A stretch of DNA of 64,000 bases. Source: Varibaculum massiliense. Lineage in GTDB: Bacteria; Actinomycetota; Actinomycetes; Actinomycetales; Actinomycetaceae. Position 1 is the stretch's first letter. Every line of letters starts with the position of its first letter. Shown here one piece after another: positions 1-7,693 of the stretch. The position numbers and the translations under genes were made by a program. The DNA lies in the NCBI RefSeq assembly GCF_900106855.1, contig NZ_FNWI01000004.1:1798001-1862000 (forward strand), in the 5' to 3' direction. A model generated the notes under the pieces. That model made no database searches and was not told the origin of the DNA. It saw only the letters and a program-made list of their open reading frames with translations.

Positions 1-1190
1 CAGCATATACGCGGGTCTCAACCAACGCCGTCGAGCAGTTAGCATCCCTATCGGCGCAAGTGTCGTATTATTCGCGCCTGATCCAGTCCACGCCCGGATG
101 GGCCTATGCGGGCGTGTTCACCGATGAGGGTATTACTGGCACTTCGATGAAATCCCGGCAAGGCCTGGCCGACCTGATGAACGCTGCCAGAGCAGGAAAG
201 ATCGATCTTGTGTTGTGTAAATCGATCTCGCGCCTTGCCCGCAACACTGTCGACCTGCTCGCTACGGTTCGTGAGCTGAAAGACCTTGGTGTGGCCGTGC
301 GCTTCGAACGCGAACGCATCGACACCCTCAGCGCTGACGGAGAACTCCTGCTGACCTTGTTGGCGTCGTTTGCTCAAGAAGAATCACGTTCCCTGTCCCA
401 GAACGTCAAATGGGCGATCCGTAACCGGTACAAGAACGGTGGAACAAACTCCTTCGTCGTCTACGGCTATAGCTGGGCAGACGGCGAGTTCACCATCATT
501 GACGATGAAGCCAAGATTGTGCGCCTACTGTTTGCCAATTATCTCGATGGGATCAGCCCGGAAAAGACAGCCGCGATCCTCAATGGTCAAGGTGTACGTT
601 CGCGCGGTGGAGGACGCTTCTACGGGTCAGTGTTTCGTCGCATGCTCGAAAATGAGCGCTACAAGGGCTGCCAGATGCTGCAGAAAATGTACCGCCCTGC
701 GATCCAAGCACCCACACGTGCCCTCAATGACGGGGAGCTGCCGCGATACTGGGGTGAGCAAGCCCTCCCACCCATCATCGATAAGTCTGTGTTTGACGCG
801 GTGCAAGCAGAAATCGCCTATCGGCGTGAGATTGGTCCGGCTGCGACCCCGTCAAAGAACACGGGCGTGTTCACTGGACGGATCTGTTGTGGCGCGTGTG
901 GGAAGAACTATCAACGCAAAACCCGCACCTACAAGTCTGGAACCTCGTATAAGTTTTGGCGATGTTGGAGTGCCTGTACCGGGAACGGCAACCCCTGTAG
1001 GGGGCATAATCTGCGCGAAACGCTCCTCGAACACGCCTGCGCAGATGTGCTCGGCACCCAAAGTTTCGACCCTGTGTCGGTTGTTGAGCAGATCGTGATG
1101 ATTGAAGCCTTCGAGCATCAGCTCACATTCCACCTCGCGGATGGAACTATGACGCCGGTGGGCTTAACCAGTGAGGGGAGGTTGGTGTGA
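1..1190 (+). CDS. Large serine recombinase (5' end outside window)
   Basis: Site-specific DNA recombinase of the large serine (resolvase/invertase) family, expected to integrate or excise a mobile element. The frame is open to the left edge. Codons from base 3 encode AYTRVSTNAVEQLASLSAQV, the N-terminal strand and helix with the catalytic Ser of the R-V-S motif (codon 18-20). The GTG at 60 is therefore an internal valine, not the start. Further on are the resolvase signatures (DEGITGTSMKSR, SISRLARNTVD, FAQEESRSLSQN), a recombinase DNA-binding domain (about 500-800), and a zinc ribbon with CCGACG and a C-x(n)-C pair near 890-1005. Unlike the next gene, it has no coiled coil after the ribbon. 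It overlaps the next gene by 4 bases (GTGA). Confidence 0.93.
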   Translation, partial: AYTRVSTNAVEQLASLSAQVSYYSRLIQSTPGWAYAGVFTDEGITGTSMKSRQGLADLMNAARAGKIDLVLCKSISRLARNTVDLLATVRELKDLGVAVRFERERIDTLSADGELLLTLLASFAQEESRSLSQNVKWAIRNRYKNGGTNSFVVYGYSWADGEFTIIDDEAKIVRLLFANYLDGISPEKTAAILNGQGVRSRGGGRFYGSVFRRMLENERYKGCQMLQKMYRPAIQAPTRALNDGELPRYWGEQALPPIIDKSVFDAVQAEIAYRREIGPAATPSKNTGVFTGRICCGACGKNYQRKTRTYKSGTSYKFWRCWSACTGNGNPCRGHNLRETLLEHACADVLGTQSFDPVSVVEQIVMIEAFEHQLTFHLADGTMTPVGLTSEGRLV

Positions 1191-2764
1191 GTCGCACGGT
1201 CACTGCGATACCCGCAACAAAGAAACCCGGAACTGTCACAACCCTGTCTGGTGTACCGGCACGCAGAAGGGTCGCCGCCTACGCGCGAGTCTCTACCGAG
1301 ATGGAAGAACAAACCTCCTCCTACGAGGCGCAAATCGACTACTACACCACCTACATTCGCTCCCGTAATGATTGGCAGTTCGCGGGCATGTACTGCGACG
1401 AAGGTATCTCTGGCACCTCTATGAAGCGCCGTGAGGGATTCCAAACCATGATCGATGACGCCCTGGCAGGCAAAATCGACCTGATCCTCACCAAGAGTGT
1501 GTCCCGGTTTGCTCGCAACACGGTCGACTCCTTGACCACAGTCAGGAAACTCAAAGAAGTGGGAGTGGAGGTGTACTTCGAAAAGGAAAATATTTACACC
1601 TTTGACGCCAAAGGCGAATTGCTCATCACGATCATGTCCAGCCTGGCCCAGGAAGAATCCCGCTCTATCTCCGAAAACGTCACCTGGGGACACAGGAAAC
1701 GTTTTGCCGATGGAAAAGTCATGGTGCCCTACAAGTCGCTGCTCGGATACAAGAAAGGAGCGGACGGCAGTCTCGTCATCGATGAAACCCAGGCACCGAC
1801 TGTCCGGTTGATCTACCAGTTTTTCCTTGACGGGATGGCTATCAGTGAGATCAAAACCGAGCTCGCTGCCCGCAAGATTCTCACCCCGCGTGGGAAAGAA
1901 GTGTGGTCAACGTCGACAGTGCGTTCCATCCTGTCGAATGAAAAATACAAGGGCGATGCCCTGCTGCAAAAGACGTTCACCACCGATTTCCTTACTAAGA
2001 AGATGAAGGTCAACGAAGGCGAAGTACCCCAATACTACGTAACAGGCAATCACGAGCCGATTATTGCTCCGCGCATCTGGGATCAGGTGCAATACGAGCT
2101 CACCACCAGGCATGGCAACATATCGTCAGCAAAAGTCGGCTTATTCTCCACCCGGCTCAAGTGTGCGCAGTGTGGTGCATGGTATGGGCGTAAAACGTGG
2201 GCGTCGAACACGAAATACAAGTACACAGTCTGGCAATGCAACCACAAATACGCAGGCGAACACCCTTGCAGCAGCGCGACGGTGAAAGACGAACATATCA
2301 AGAACGCTTTCGTCCAAGCACTCAACCAACTGATCGCCCGCCAGCCACGGCAAAGCCACCTACTGCAAATCTTTGACTCCATGTTTGATACGAGCCGTAT
2401 GGAAGAACAAGCCGCCGCTTGCCAAACAAAAATCGTGGAACTCACTGAGCAGATCGAAGCACTGATAGCCGAAAACCAGCAACGCGCGCTCGACCAAGAC
2501 GCCTACCAAAACAAGTACACAGAGCTCGATACTGCCTACCGTAAGACACTCGCACGCAAAACAAGCCTAGAGGCAGATATTGCAGCGAACACCGCCAAGC
2601 ATGCCGCCGTCACCACAGCCCTAGACGATCTGGCAGGCGAACCTGTGAGCGAGTTCCGCCCCGCCCAGTGGAGCGCACTCATCGACCACGCCATCGTAGA
2701 CGAGGATACGATCCGATTCGTATTCCGCACCGGTGAACAGGTGAGCATGACCCTGCAAGGGTGA
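1187..2764 (+). CDS. Large serine recombinase
   Basis: A complete 525-residue large serine recombinase. The catalytic domain has AAYARVSTEMEEQTSSYEAQ with candidate nucleophile Ser36, then DEGISGTSMKRR, SVSRFARNTVDS and LAQEESRSISENV. A recombinase domain follows (around residues 165-290) with the YKGDALLQKTF motif. Next come a zinc beta-ribbon (LKCAQCGAWYGRK through CNHKYAGEHPC) and a predicted coiled coil (about 400-480) typical of serine integrases. The GTG start overlaps the stop of the upstream recombinase (GTGA) and has GGGGAGG upstream at 1175-1181, so the two proteins are probably made together. They may act as a pair, as CcrA/CcrB do in staphylococcal cassettes; that is inference. 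No directionality factor is seen. Confidence 0.95.
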   Translation: MSRTVTAIPATKKPGTVTTLSGVPARRRVAAYARVSTEMEEQTSSYEAQIDYYTTYIRSRNDWQFAGMYCDEGISGTSMKRREGFQTMIDDALAGKIDLILTKSVSRFARNTVDSLTTVRKLKEVGVEVYFEKENIYTFDAKGELLITIMSSLAQEESRSISENVTWGHRKRFADGKVMVPYKSLLGYKKGADGSLVIDETQAPTVRLIYQFFLDGMAISEIKTELAARKILTPRGKEVWSTSTVRSILSNEKYKGDALLQKTFTTDFLTKKMKVNEGEVPQYYVTGNHEPIIAPRIWDQVQYELTTRHGNISSAKVGLFSTRLKCAQCGAWYGRKTWASNTKYKYTVWQCNHKYAGEHPCSSATVKDEHIKNAFVQALNQLIARQPRQSHLLQIFDSMFDTSRMEEQAAACQTKIVELTEQIEALIAENQQRALDQDAYQNKYTELDTAYRKTLARKTSLEADIAANTAKHAAVTTALDDLAGEPVSEFRPAQWSALIDHAIVDEDTIRFVFRTGEQVSMTLQG

Positions 2765-2783
2765 TATTGTAGCGGTTGACGTG

Positions 2784-2832
2784 CACGGTTAGACACACCT
2801 CCCAGAAATAAAGTAAGGTTAGACTTACCTAA
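2784..2832 (+). promoter_or_regulatory. Tandem DtxR/IdeR-like iron boxes before the transport operon
   Basis: TAAGGTTAGACTTACCTAA (2814-2832) matches the actinobacterial DtxR/IdeR consensus TTAGGTTAGGCTAACCTAA at most positions and is nearly palindromic. A second copy, GGTTAGACACACCT (2787-2800), lies exactly 30 bases upstream of the matching GGTTAGACTTACCT (2817-2830). Both sit between the recombinase stop and the GTG of the first ABC gene. The expected effect is iron-dependent repression of the operon. The exact -35/-10 was not resolved. Confidence 0.75.
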
Positions 2833-2848
2833 TAAGGACGGTGTTTAC

Positions 2849-4636
2849 GTGGACGATAGTGTAACAGATCAGGTTGTTGAAGGCGAGTATGGATCCGCGA
2901 AGGAAAAATCTGTCGCTGGCCAGAACGCGATCCGTCAGCTATCGCAGCCGGTGAAAGGCAAACTGTTCGTCGCGCAGGTCTTAGCGTTCGCCTCCGGGGT
3001 GTTGGCCATTGCCCCGTATGTGGCTTTGGTGGAGCTTGGCAGAGAACTTATGCAAGACCAGGTGGACCCGGCGCGGGTGAACTGGATCGTCATGCTCCTC
3101 GTCAGCGCATACATGACCCGGTTGACTTTATATTTTGTTGCATTGGGCGTGACGCATTTTATTGACCTGTCGTTGCGTAATCAGATGCGTCGGCAAATTG
3201 CCGCCCGAATGTCGACTGCTCCGCTGTCGTGGTTTACCCGCGAGGGTGAGGGGAAGATCCGCAAGACCATTCAGGATGATACGTCCACGGTGCACACAGT
3301 GATCGCGCACGGGCCGATCGAGAAACTGAACGCGATCGTATCCCCGCTCGCCTTGTTGATATATGCGTTTGTGGTGGATTGGCGACTCGCGTTGCTGTCG
3401 ATTGCGACGATCCCGCTCTATGTGGGCATGTATGGCATGTCGATGCGTGGGATGAATGAGAAGACCGCCCAAATGGACACCAAGCTCGCTCAGGTTTCGG
3501 CAACGATGGCCGAGTTCGTTGCCGGTATCTCAGTGGTGAAAGCGTTCGGCAAGGTCGGCCAAGCACATAAAGCCTATTTAGATGCAGCTAACGAGTTTTC
3601 TAAGTTCTACCGGGCGTGGTGTATGCCGCTGGTGTCGATGTCGGTCGCCTCATTTTCGTGGGTGTCGATCCCGGTGTTGTTGATCGTGAACCTTGGCGGT
3701 GGCGCGTTGATGATGAACGCCGGTTGGGTGAGCATCTACGAGGTGATAACGACGACGTTGATTGCCTTGGTGTTGCCGGGAGCGTTGATGACGGTGGCAA
3801 CGATCGCCTGGTCGTACCAGCTCGCAGGGTCTGCGGCAGTGAGGCTGGTGAACGTCATGGAGCTACCGGCGTTGAGTCAGCCCGATGCGCCACAGACACC
3901 ACACGGTCATGATATTGAGATTCGGGGTGTGTCGTATGCCTATGACGACACCCAGGCATTAGACGAGGTGAGCCTGAGCGTTCCGGCAGGCACGGTGACC
4001 GCGCTGGTTGGTCCGTCGGGTGCGGGGAAGTCGACGTTGGCGAGTTTGATGGCCCGCTTCGATGACCCGGACGCTGGCATGATCACTATCGGCGGGGTTG
4101 ATCTAAAGAGCATTTCCCAGGATGTGTTGTATTCGACGGTTGCATTTGTCCTGCAAGATGCACAGCTTATTCGCGACACCATCCACAACAACATTGCCCT
4201 GGGCGCGCCAGACGCAACCTTGGATCAGGTGCGGCAGGCGGCGCGGGCAGCGCAGATCGATGAGTTCATCATGAGCCTGCCAGATGGTTACGACACCGTG
4301 TTGGGGGAGGACACCCACGTTTCGGGCGGGCAGGCAGCCCGTATCGCGATCGCTCGGGCGCTCATGGTTGATGCCCCAGTGTTGGTGCTGGACGAGGCGA
4401 CGGCGATGGCGGACCCGGAATCGGAATCGAAAATCCAACAAGCTCTCTCGACTCTTGCCAAAGGCAGAACCGTGATTGTGATCGCCCACCGACTGGCCTC
4501 GATCAGAGGGGCAGACCAAATCGTCGTCATGGAACGCGGGCGCATTGCTGTGGTCGGTAAACACGACGAGCTGTTGGGTAATGCGCACTATCAGGCACTT
4601 CTTGCCCAAGGTGCATGCGAGGAGATGACACGATGA
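2849..4636 (+). CDS. ABC transporter, fused membrane/ATPase subunit, YbtP/IrtA-like
   Basis: A 595-residue half-transporter of exporter (type IV) fold: an N-terminal six-helix membrane domain (about 40-330) and a C-terminal nucleotide-binding domain. The latter has Walker A GPSGAGKST, signature VSGGQ, and Walker B VLVLDEATAMADPES. The DEATAMADPE form of the D-loop resembles YbtP/IrtA, exporter-fold proteins that import iron-siderophores, rather than the usual DEATSALD of drug exporters. The start is a GTG about 10 bases after AAGGA. It overlaps its partner at 4633 and follows a tandem iron box, so siderophore or heme uptake is the best guess. An export role cannot be excluded. Confidence 0.85.
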   Translation: MDDSVTDQVVEGEYGSAKEKSVAGQNAIRQLSQPVKGKLFVAQVLAFASGVLAIAPYVALVELGRELMQDQVDPARVNWIVMLLVSAYMTRLTLYFVALGVTHFIDLSLRNQMRRQIAARMSTAPLSWFTREGEGKIRKTIQDDTSTVHTVIAHGPIEKLNAIVSPLALLIYAFVVDWRLALLSIATIPLYVGMYGMSMRGMNEKTAQMDTKLAQVSATMAEFVAGISVVKAFGKVGQAHKAYLDAANEFSKFYRAWCMPLVSMSVASFSWVSIPVLLIVNLGGGALMMNAGWVSIYEVITTTLIALVLPGALMTVATIAWSYQLAGSAAVRLVNVMELPALSQPDAPQTPHGHDIEIRGVSYAYDDTQALDEVSLSVPAGTVTALVGPSGAGKSTLASLMARFDDPDAGMITIGGVDLKSISQDVLYSTVAFVLQDAQLIRDTIHNNIALGAPDATLDQVRQAARAAQIDEFIMSLPDGYDTVLGEDTHVSGGQAARIAIARALMVDAPVLVLDEATAMADPESESKIQQALSTLAKGRTVIVIAHRLASIRGADQIVVMERGRIAVVGKHDELLGNAHYQALLAQGACEEMTR

Positions 4637-6381
4637 ATCAACTATTGCTGCCACGCTTTAAGCGTTTGATGGAACCCGCCTCGTGGCGAGACCTCTCGGT
4701 CGGTCAAGCGTGGGGTGCGGTCTCAGGACTGTGTCACGGCTTTGCCCTGCTGACTCTGCTTCCCGCAGCAAGTGCCCTAGCAACCGGAATGCCGGTGTGG
4801 GGGCTGTCGTTTTCGGGCTGGCTCATCGCCTTGGCAGTGATCGCGATGCTGGGCGTGGGCACGGAGTTTTATGGCATGCGCACCGGCTATATCGGCGCGC
4901 TCGGATTCATTCACGACGTCCACCAAGCGGTCGGCAACAAGGTAGCCCGCCTACCGTTGGGAGTGTTCGATTCGGGTAGCTCTGGACGGCTGTCGCGCAT
5001 GGTCACCCAGGAAATGATGAACCTGGGCGAGTCAGCGGCACATTTCATTTTCTCCCTCGTCCAAAAACTCTCAGCCGTGCTGGTGATCACTGTGGGAACC
5101 TGGTTCTGGGATTGGCGACTGGGCCTGACCTTGACGATCGCCTTCCCGATCATGCTCGCCTTCCTCCATATTTCCCGCGTGCTTCTTGATAAAGGTAAGC
5201 AGGTTTCCGAACCAGCCGAATCGGAGCTGGCGGCTCGCATGGTCGAATTCGCCACCTGCCAAGGCGCGCTGCGCTCCTGCCATGTCGCCGACGACTACCC
5301 GGCCCTTGATCGGGCATTCAAACAGGCTGACCGCAAGGGTCGCAAAGCATTGTGGATCGAAACATTAGCGAACCTGATTAATGGAATGTTCGTCCAAGCG
5401 CTCATTGTGGTGATGATCTGGCTGACCGCCCAACTCGCCCTCGGCGGGCAAATGAATGCGCTGAACGCCGTGGTCACAATCGGCATGTGCCTGCGGTTCA
5501 CCACCATGCTCCAAGACATCGGTGGCTGCATGACCGGGCTGGAAGAACGCCGCCAGCAGATGAACCACGTCGACAAGGTCATGGATGCCCCCGAACTGTC
5601 CGAACCCGATGCCTCTACACCGATAAACGCCCCTGGTGATGTTCGTTTCGAGGACGTCACCTTCAGCTACGATCCGGACACCCCGGTTCTCCGTGATATT
5701 TCCTTCCATGTCCCGCAAGGTGGCATGTGTGCCCTGGTTGGTCCATCTGGGTGCGGGAAGACGACGATCGCCCGGTTGGTTGCACGTTTCTGGGATGTGC
5801 AGTCCGGCAGCGTGCGCGTTGGCGAAGTGGACGTGCGCGAGCAGACCATCGAAGACCTGATGCGCCAGGTGTCTCTCGTCTTCCAAGACGTCTACTTATT
5901 CAACGACACTCTCGAAGCCAACATTCGCCTTGGCAACCCAGAAGCCACCGATGAAGAAATCAGGTGGGCGGCTGACCTGTCGGGCGTGACGGAAATCGTC
6001 AACCGCCTCCCAGACGGCTGGAATTCATTGGCGGGTTCTGGCGGGCGTGCACTGTCAGGTGGGGAACGCCAACGAGTGTCCATCGCTCGCGCCTTGGTGA
6101 AGAAAGCCCCAATCGTGCTGTTCGACGAGGCCACCAGCGCGTTGGACGCGGAAAATGAAGCCAACATTGTTGCGGCGATGAATGAGCTACGCAAACACTC
6201 CACACTGATTGTCATCGCCCACAAACTTGAAACCATTCGCCAAGCTGACCAAATCATTGTGCTCTCCCACGGTGGGCGTATCGCTCAGCGCGGGCCTCAC
6301 GACGAGCTGGTCAACCAGTCTGGCCAATACCGCGATTTCTGGCAAGAACGCATCAACGCCGCCGGATGGCAACTCGTCTAA
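4633..6381 (+). CDS. ABC transporter, fused membrane/ATPase subunit, YbtQ/IrtB-like
   Basis: The partner half-transporter (582 residues), with a six-helix membrane domain and an ATPase carrying Walker A GPSGCGKTT, signature LSGGERQR and Walker B IVLFDEATSALDAENE. The first subunit has a non-standard D-loop and this one a standard one, so the pair is asymmetric, as YbtPQ and IrtAB are. The start chosen is the ATG at 4633, which overlaps the upstream stop (ATGA) and has GAGGAG at 4619-4624. The ATG at 4615 is too early and lacks a ribosome site. It is followed 36 bases later by the ECF S-component, which suggests the exporter-fold pair and the ECF importer handle the same or related ligand. Confidence 0.85.
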   Translation: MNQLLLPRFKRLMEPASWRDLSVGQAWGAVSGLCHGFALLTLLPAASALATGMPVWGLSFSGWLIALAVIAMLGVGTEFYGMRTGYIGALGFIHDVHQAVGNKVARLPLGVFDSGSSGRLSRMVTQEMMNLGESAAHFIFSLVQKLSAVLVITVGTWFWDWRLGLTLTIAFPIMLAFLHISRVLLDKGKQVSEPAESELAARMVEFATCQGALRSCHVADDYPALDRAFKQADRKGRKALWIETLANLINGMFVQALIVVMIWLTAQLALGGQMNALNAVVTIGMCLRFTTMLQDIGGCMTGLEERRQQMNHVDKVMDAPELSEPDASTPINAPGDVRFEDVTFSYDPDTPVLRDISFHVPQGGMCALVGPSGCGKTTIARLVARFWDVQSGSVRVGEVDVREQTIEDLMRQVSLVFQDVYLFNDTLEANIRLGNPEATDEEIRWAADLSGVTEIVNRLPDGWNSLAGSGGRALSGGERQRVSIARALVKKAPIVLFDEATSALDAENEANIVAAMNELRKHSTLIVIAHKLETIRQADQIIVLSHGGRIAQRGPHDELVNQSGQYRDFWQERINAAGWQLV

Positions 6382-6417
6382 AACACAGCACTGTTCATAA
6401 TCATGAAAGGAATAACT

Positions 6418-7014
6418 ATGTCCACACCCACGTCCTCGCGCCTCAACGCGCGCGACTTCATCAACATCGGCGTCTTCACCGCTTTGATGTTCGTCATCGT
6501 GTTTGCATTCGGAATGCTCGGGTTCATCCCCGCCGCCATGTATGCCGGTTTCTTGCTTTCTATCCTCGTTAACGGCATCGTCTTTGCGCTGTTCACAGCA
6601 CGCACTCCGAAGATGGGGGCGTTGACAATCATGCTGATTATCATCGAAATCCTCTTTTTCGTGACCGGTCACTGGGTGGGAGGCATCGCGGTGGCCGCTG
6701 TGTTCGGCCTGCTCGCCGACCTAGTCATCACCAAGGGGCCGAAGAACGTGAAGGTTCGCGTCCCGCTGGCATACGCACTGTTTATTCTGCCGATCTATGT
6801 TTCCCCGTGGATGCCGCTGTTTATGAACCAAGACGCATATATGTCGCAGATCGCCGAACAAATGGGCGCAGAGTACGCCGCCAAGATGGCGCAGGTTGTC
6901 ACGATTCCGATTCTACTGGGCTTCTTCGTCGTGATGCTCATCGTTGGCTGGCTTGCTGGTCTGTTGGGAACCAGGGTCGCGCGCAAACACTTTGAACGGG
7001 CCGGTCTTGTCTAA
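6418..7014 (+). CDS. ECF transporter S-component, MptD (Trep_Strep)-like membrane protein
   Basis: A 198-residue membrane protein with about six hydrophobic segments. It resembles the Trep_Strep/MptD family of putative ECF substrate-binding (S) components. It would capture a small ligand and dock on the EcfT/EcfA module encoded directly downstream. The start is the ATG at 6418, 6-7 bases after GAAAGGA; the in-frame ATG at 6403 precedes that ribosome site. Known S-components take up vitamins or metals, but MptD-like members have no firmly assigned ligand. The iron-box promoter and YbtPQ-like neighbours point to an iron complex or heme. This is inference. Confidence 0.8.
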   Translation: MSTPTSSRLNARDFINIGVFTALMFVIVFAFGMLGFIPAAMYAGFLLSILVNGIVFALFTARTPKMGALTIMLIIIEILFFVTGHWVGGIAVAAVFGLLADLVITKGPKNVKVRVPLAYALFILPIYVSPWMPLFMNQDAYMSQIAEQMGAEYAAKMAQVVTIPILLGFFVVMLIVGWLAGLLGTRVARKHFERAGLV

Positions 7015-7693
7015 ACTTCCCGACCCGCGCACGATTATCGTAGCGCTCGTCATCGTCTCCACCACGATCTACAGTGCCTACTCGCCGTGGTTCGTGTGTG
7101 CTCTGGGCGGATTCGCCGCCGTGATGCTGGCGAGCGCTGCGATCAACCCCAACACGCTCGTGCGCCCGAGCTGGGTGGCCGTCTACCTGGCCACGTTTGC
7201 GGTCCTCAGCGGGCTCGTCTTCGTGATACCACTGGTGTGGAAGTCAACGGCCAGCGCGTTCCTCGTGCTGTTTTTGCAGTGGATGTGGCGATTCAGTGTC
7301 AGCGCAGGAATGGGAGCCTACGCGATCGGCGTGATCCGACCCGCCACCTTGCAAAAAGCACTCGCCAGCTCACGGATCCCGGCCTGTTTCACGATCCCAA
7401 TCTCGGTTGCCTTACGTGTGCTGCCCGTGATCGGCCACGAGGTTAAAGCGATCTCAGATGCCATGAAACTACGCGGCATGTCCGCGCTTTCCCTGCGTGC
7501 GGCGCAATACTTCACAATCCCGCTGCTATCGACCGTGGTACGCAGCGGGGACGAACTGGCATCGGCTGCCCTCGTGCGCGGACTGGGCGGAACCGCAAAG
7601 CCCACCTCAGTCACAGTCGTGAAATTCCGTGTGATCGACGCAGTCATTCTGCTCATCGTTATCGGCTTCGCGATATGGAGAATCGTCCTATGA
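7007..7693 (+). CDS. ECF transporter transmembrane component EcfT
   Basis: An integral membrane scaffold (about 228 residues) that couples the S-component to the ATPase. It has N-terminal hydrophobic segments and a cytoplasmic coupling region. The helix MKLRGMSALSLRAAQY and ASAALVRGLG carry the paired Ala-Arg-Gly coupling signatures typical of EcfT. The start is uncertain: TTG at 7007 overlaps the S-component stop by 8 bases and yields MSKLPDPRTIIVALVI, with the membrane segment close behind; ATG at 6944 would overlap by 71 bases and add an unlikely basic/cysteine extension. The stop overlaps the next gene's ATG (ATGA). Confidence 0.85.
   Translation: MSKLPDPRTIIVALVIVSTTIYSAYSPWFVCALGGFAAVMLASAAINPNTLVRPSWVAVYLATFAVLSGLVFVIPLVWKSTASAFLVLFLQWMWRFSVSAGMGAYAIGVIRPATLQKALASSRIPACFTIPISVALRVLPVIGHEVKAISDAMKLRGMSALSLRAAQYFTIPLLSTVVRSGDELASAALVRGLGGTAKPTSVTVVKFRVIDAVILLIVIGFAIWRIVL

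Noticed and set aside
60-1190. Start of the first recombinase at GTG 60
   Set aside because: The frame is open upstream and encodes the catalytic YTRVST segment, so the GTG is an internal valine and the gene is cut by the window.
4103-4654. 183-residue minus-strand frame opposite the first ABC gene
   Set aside because: It lies fully within a well-supported gene with clear motifs, and its translation has no recognisable domain.
6187-6672. 161-residue minus-strand frame opposite the ABC/ECF junction
   Set aside because: His/Asp/Glu-rich translation of the antisense of membrane-protein codons; no ribosome site.
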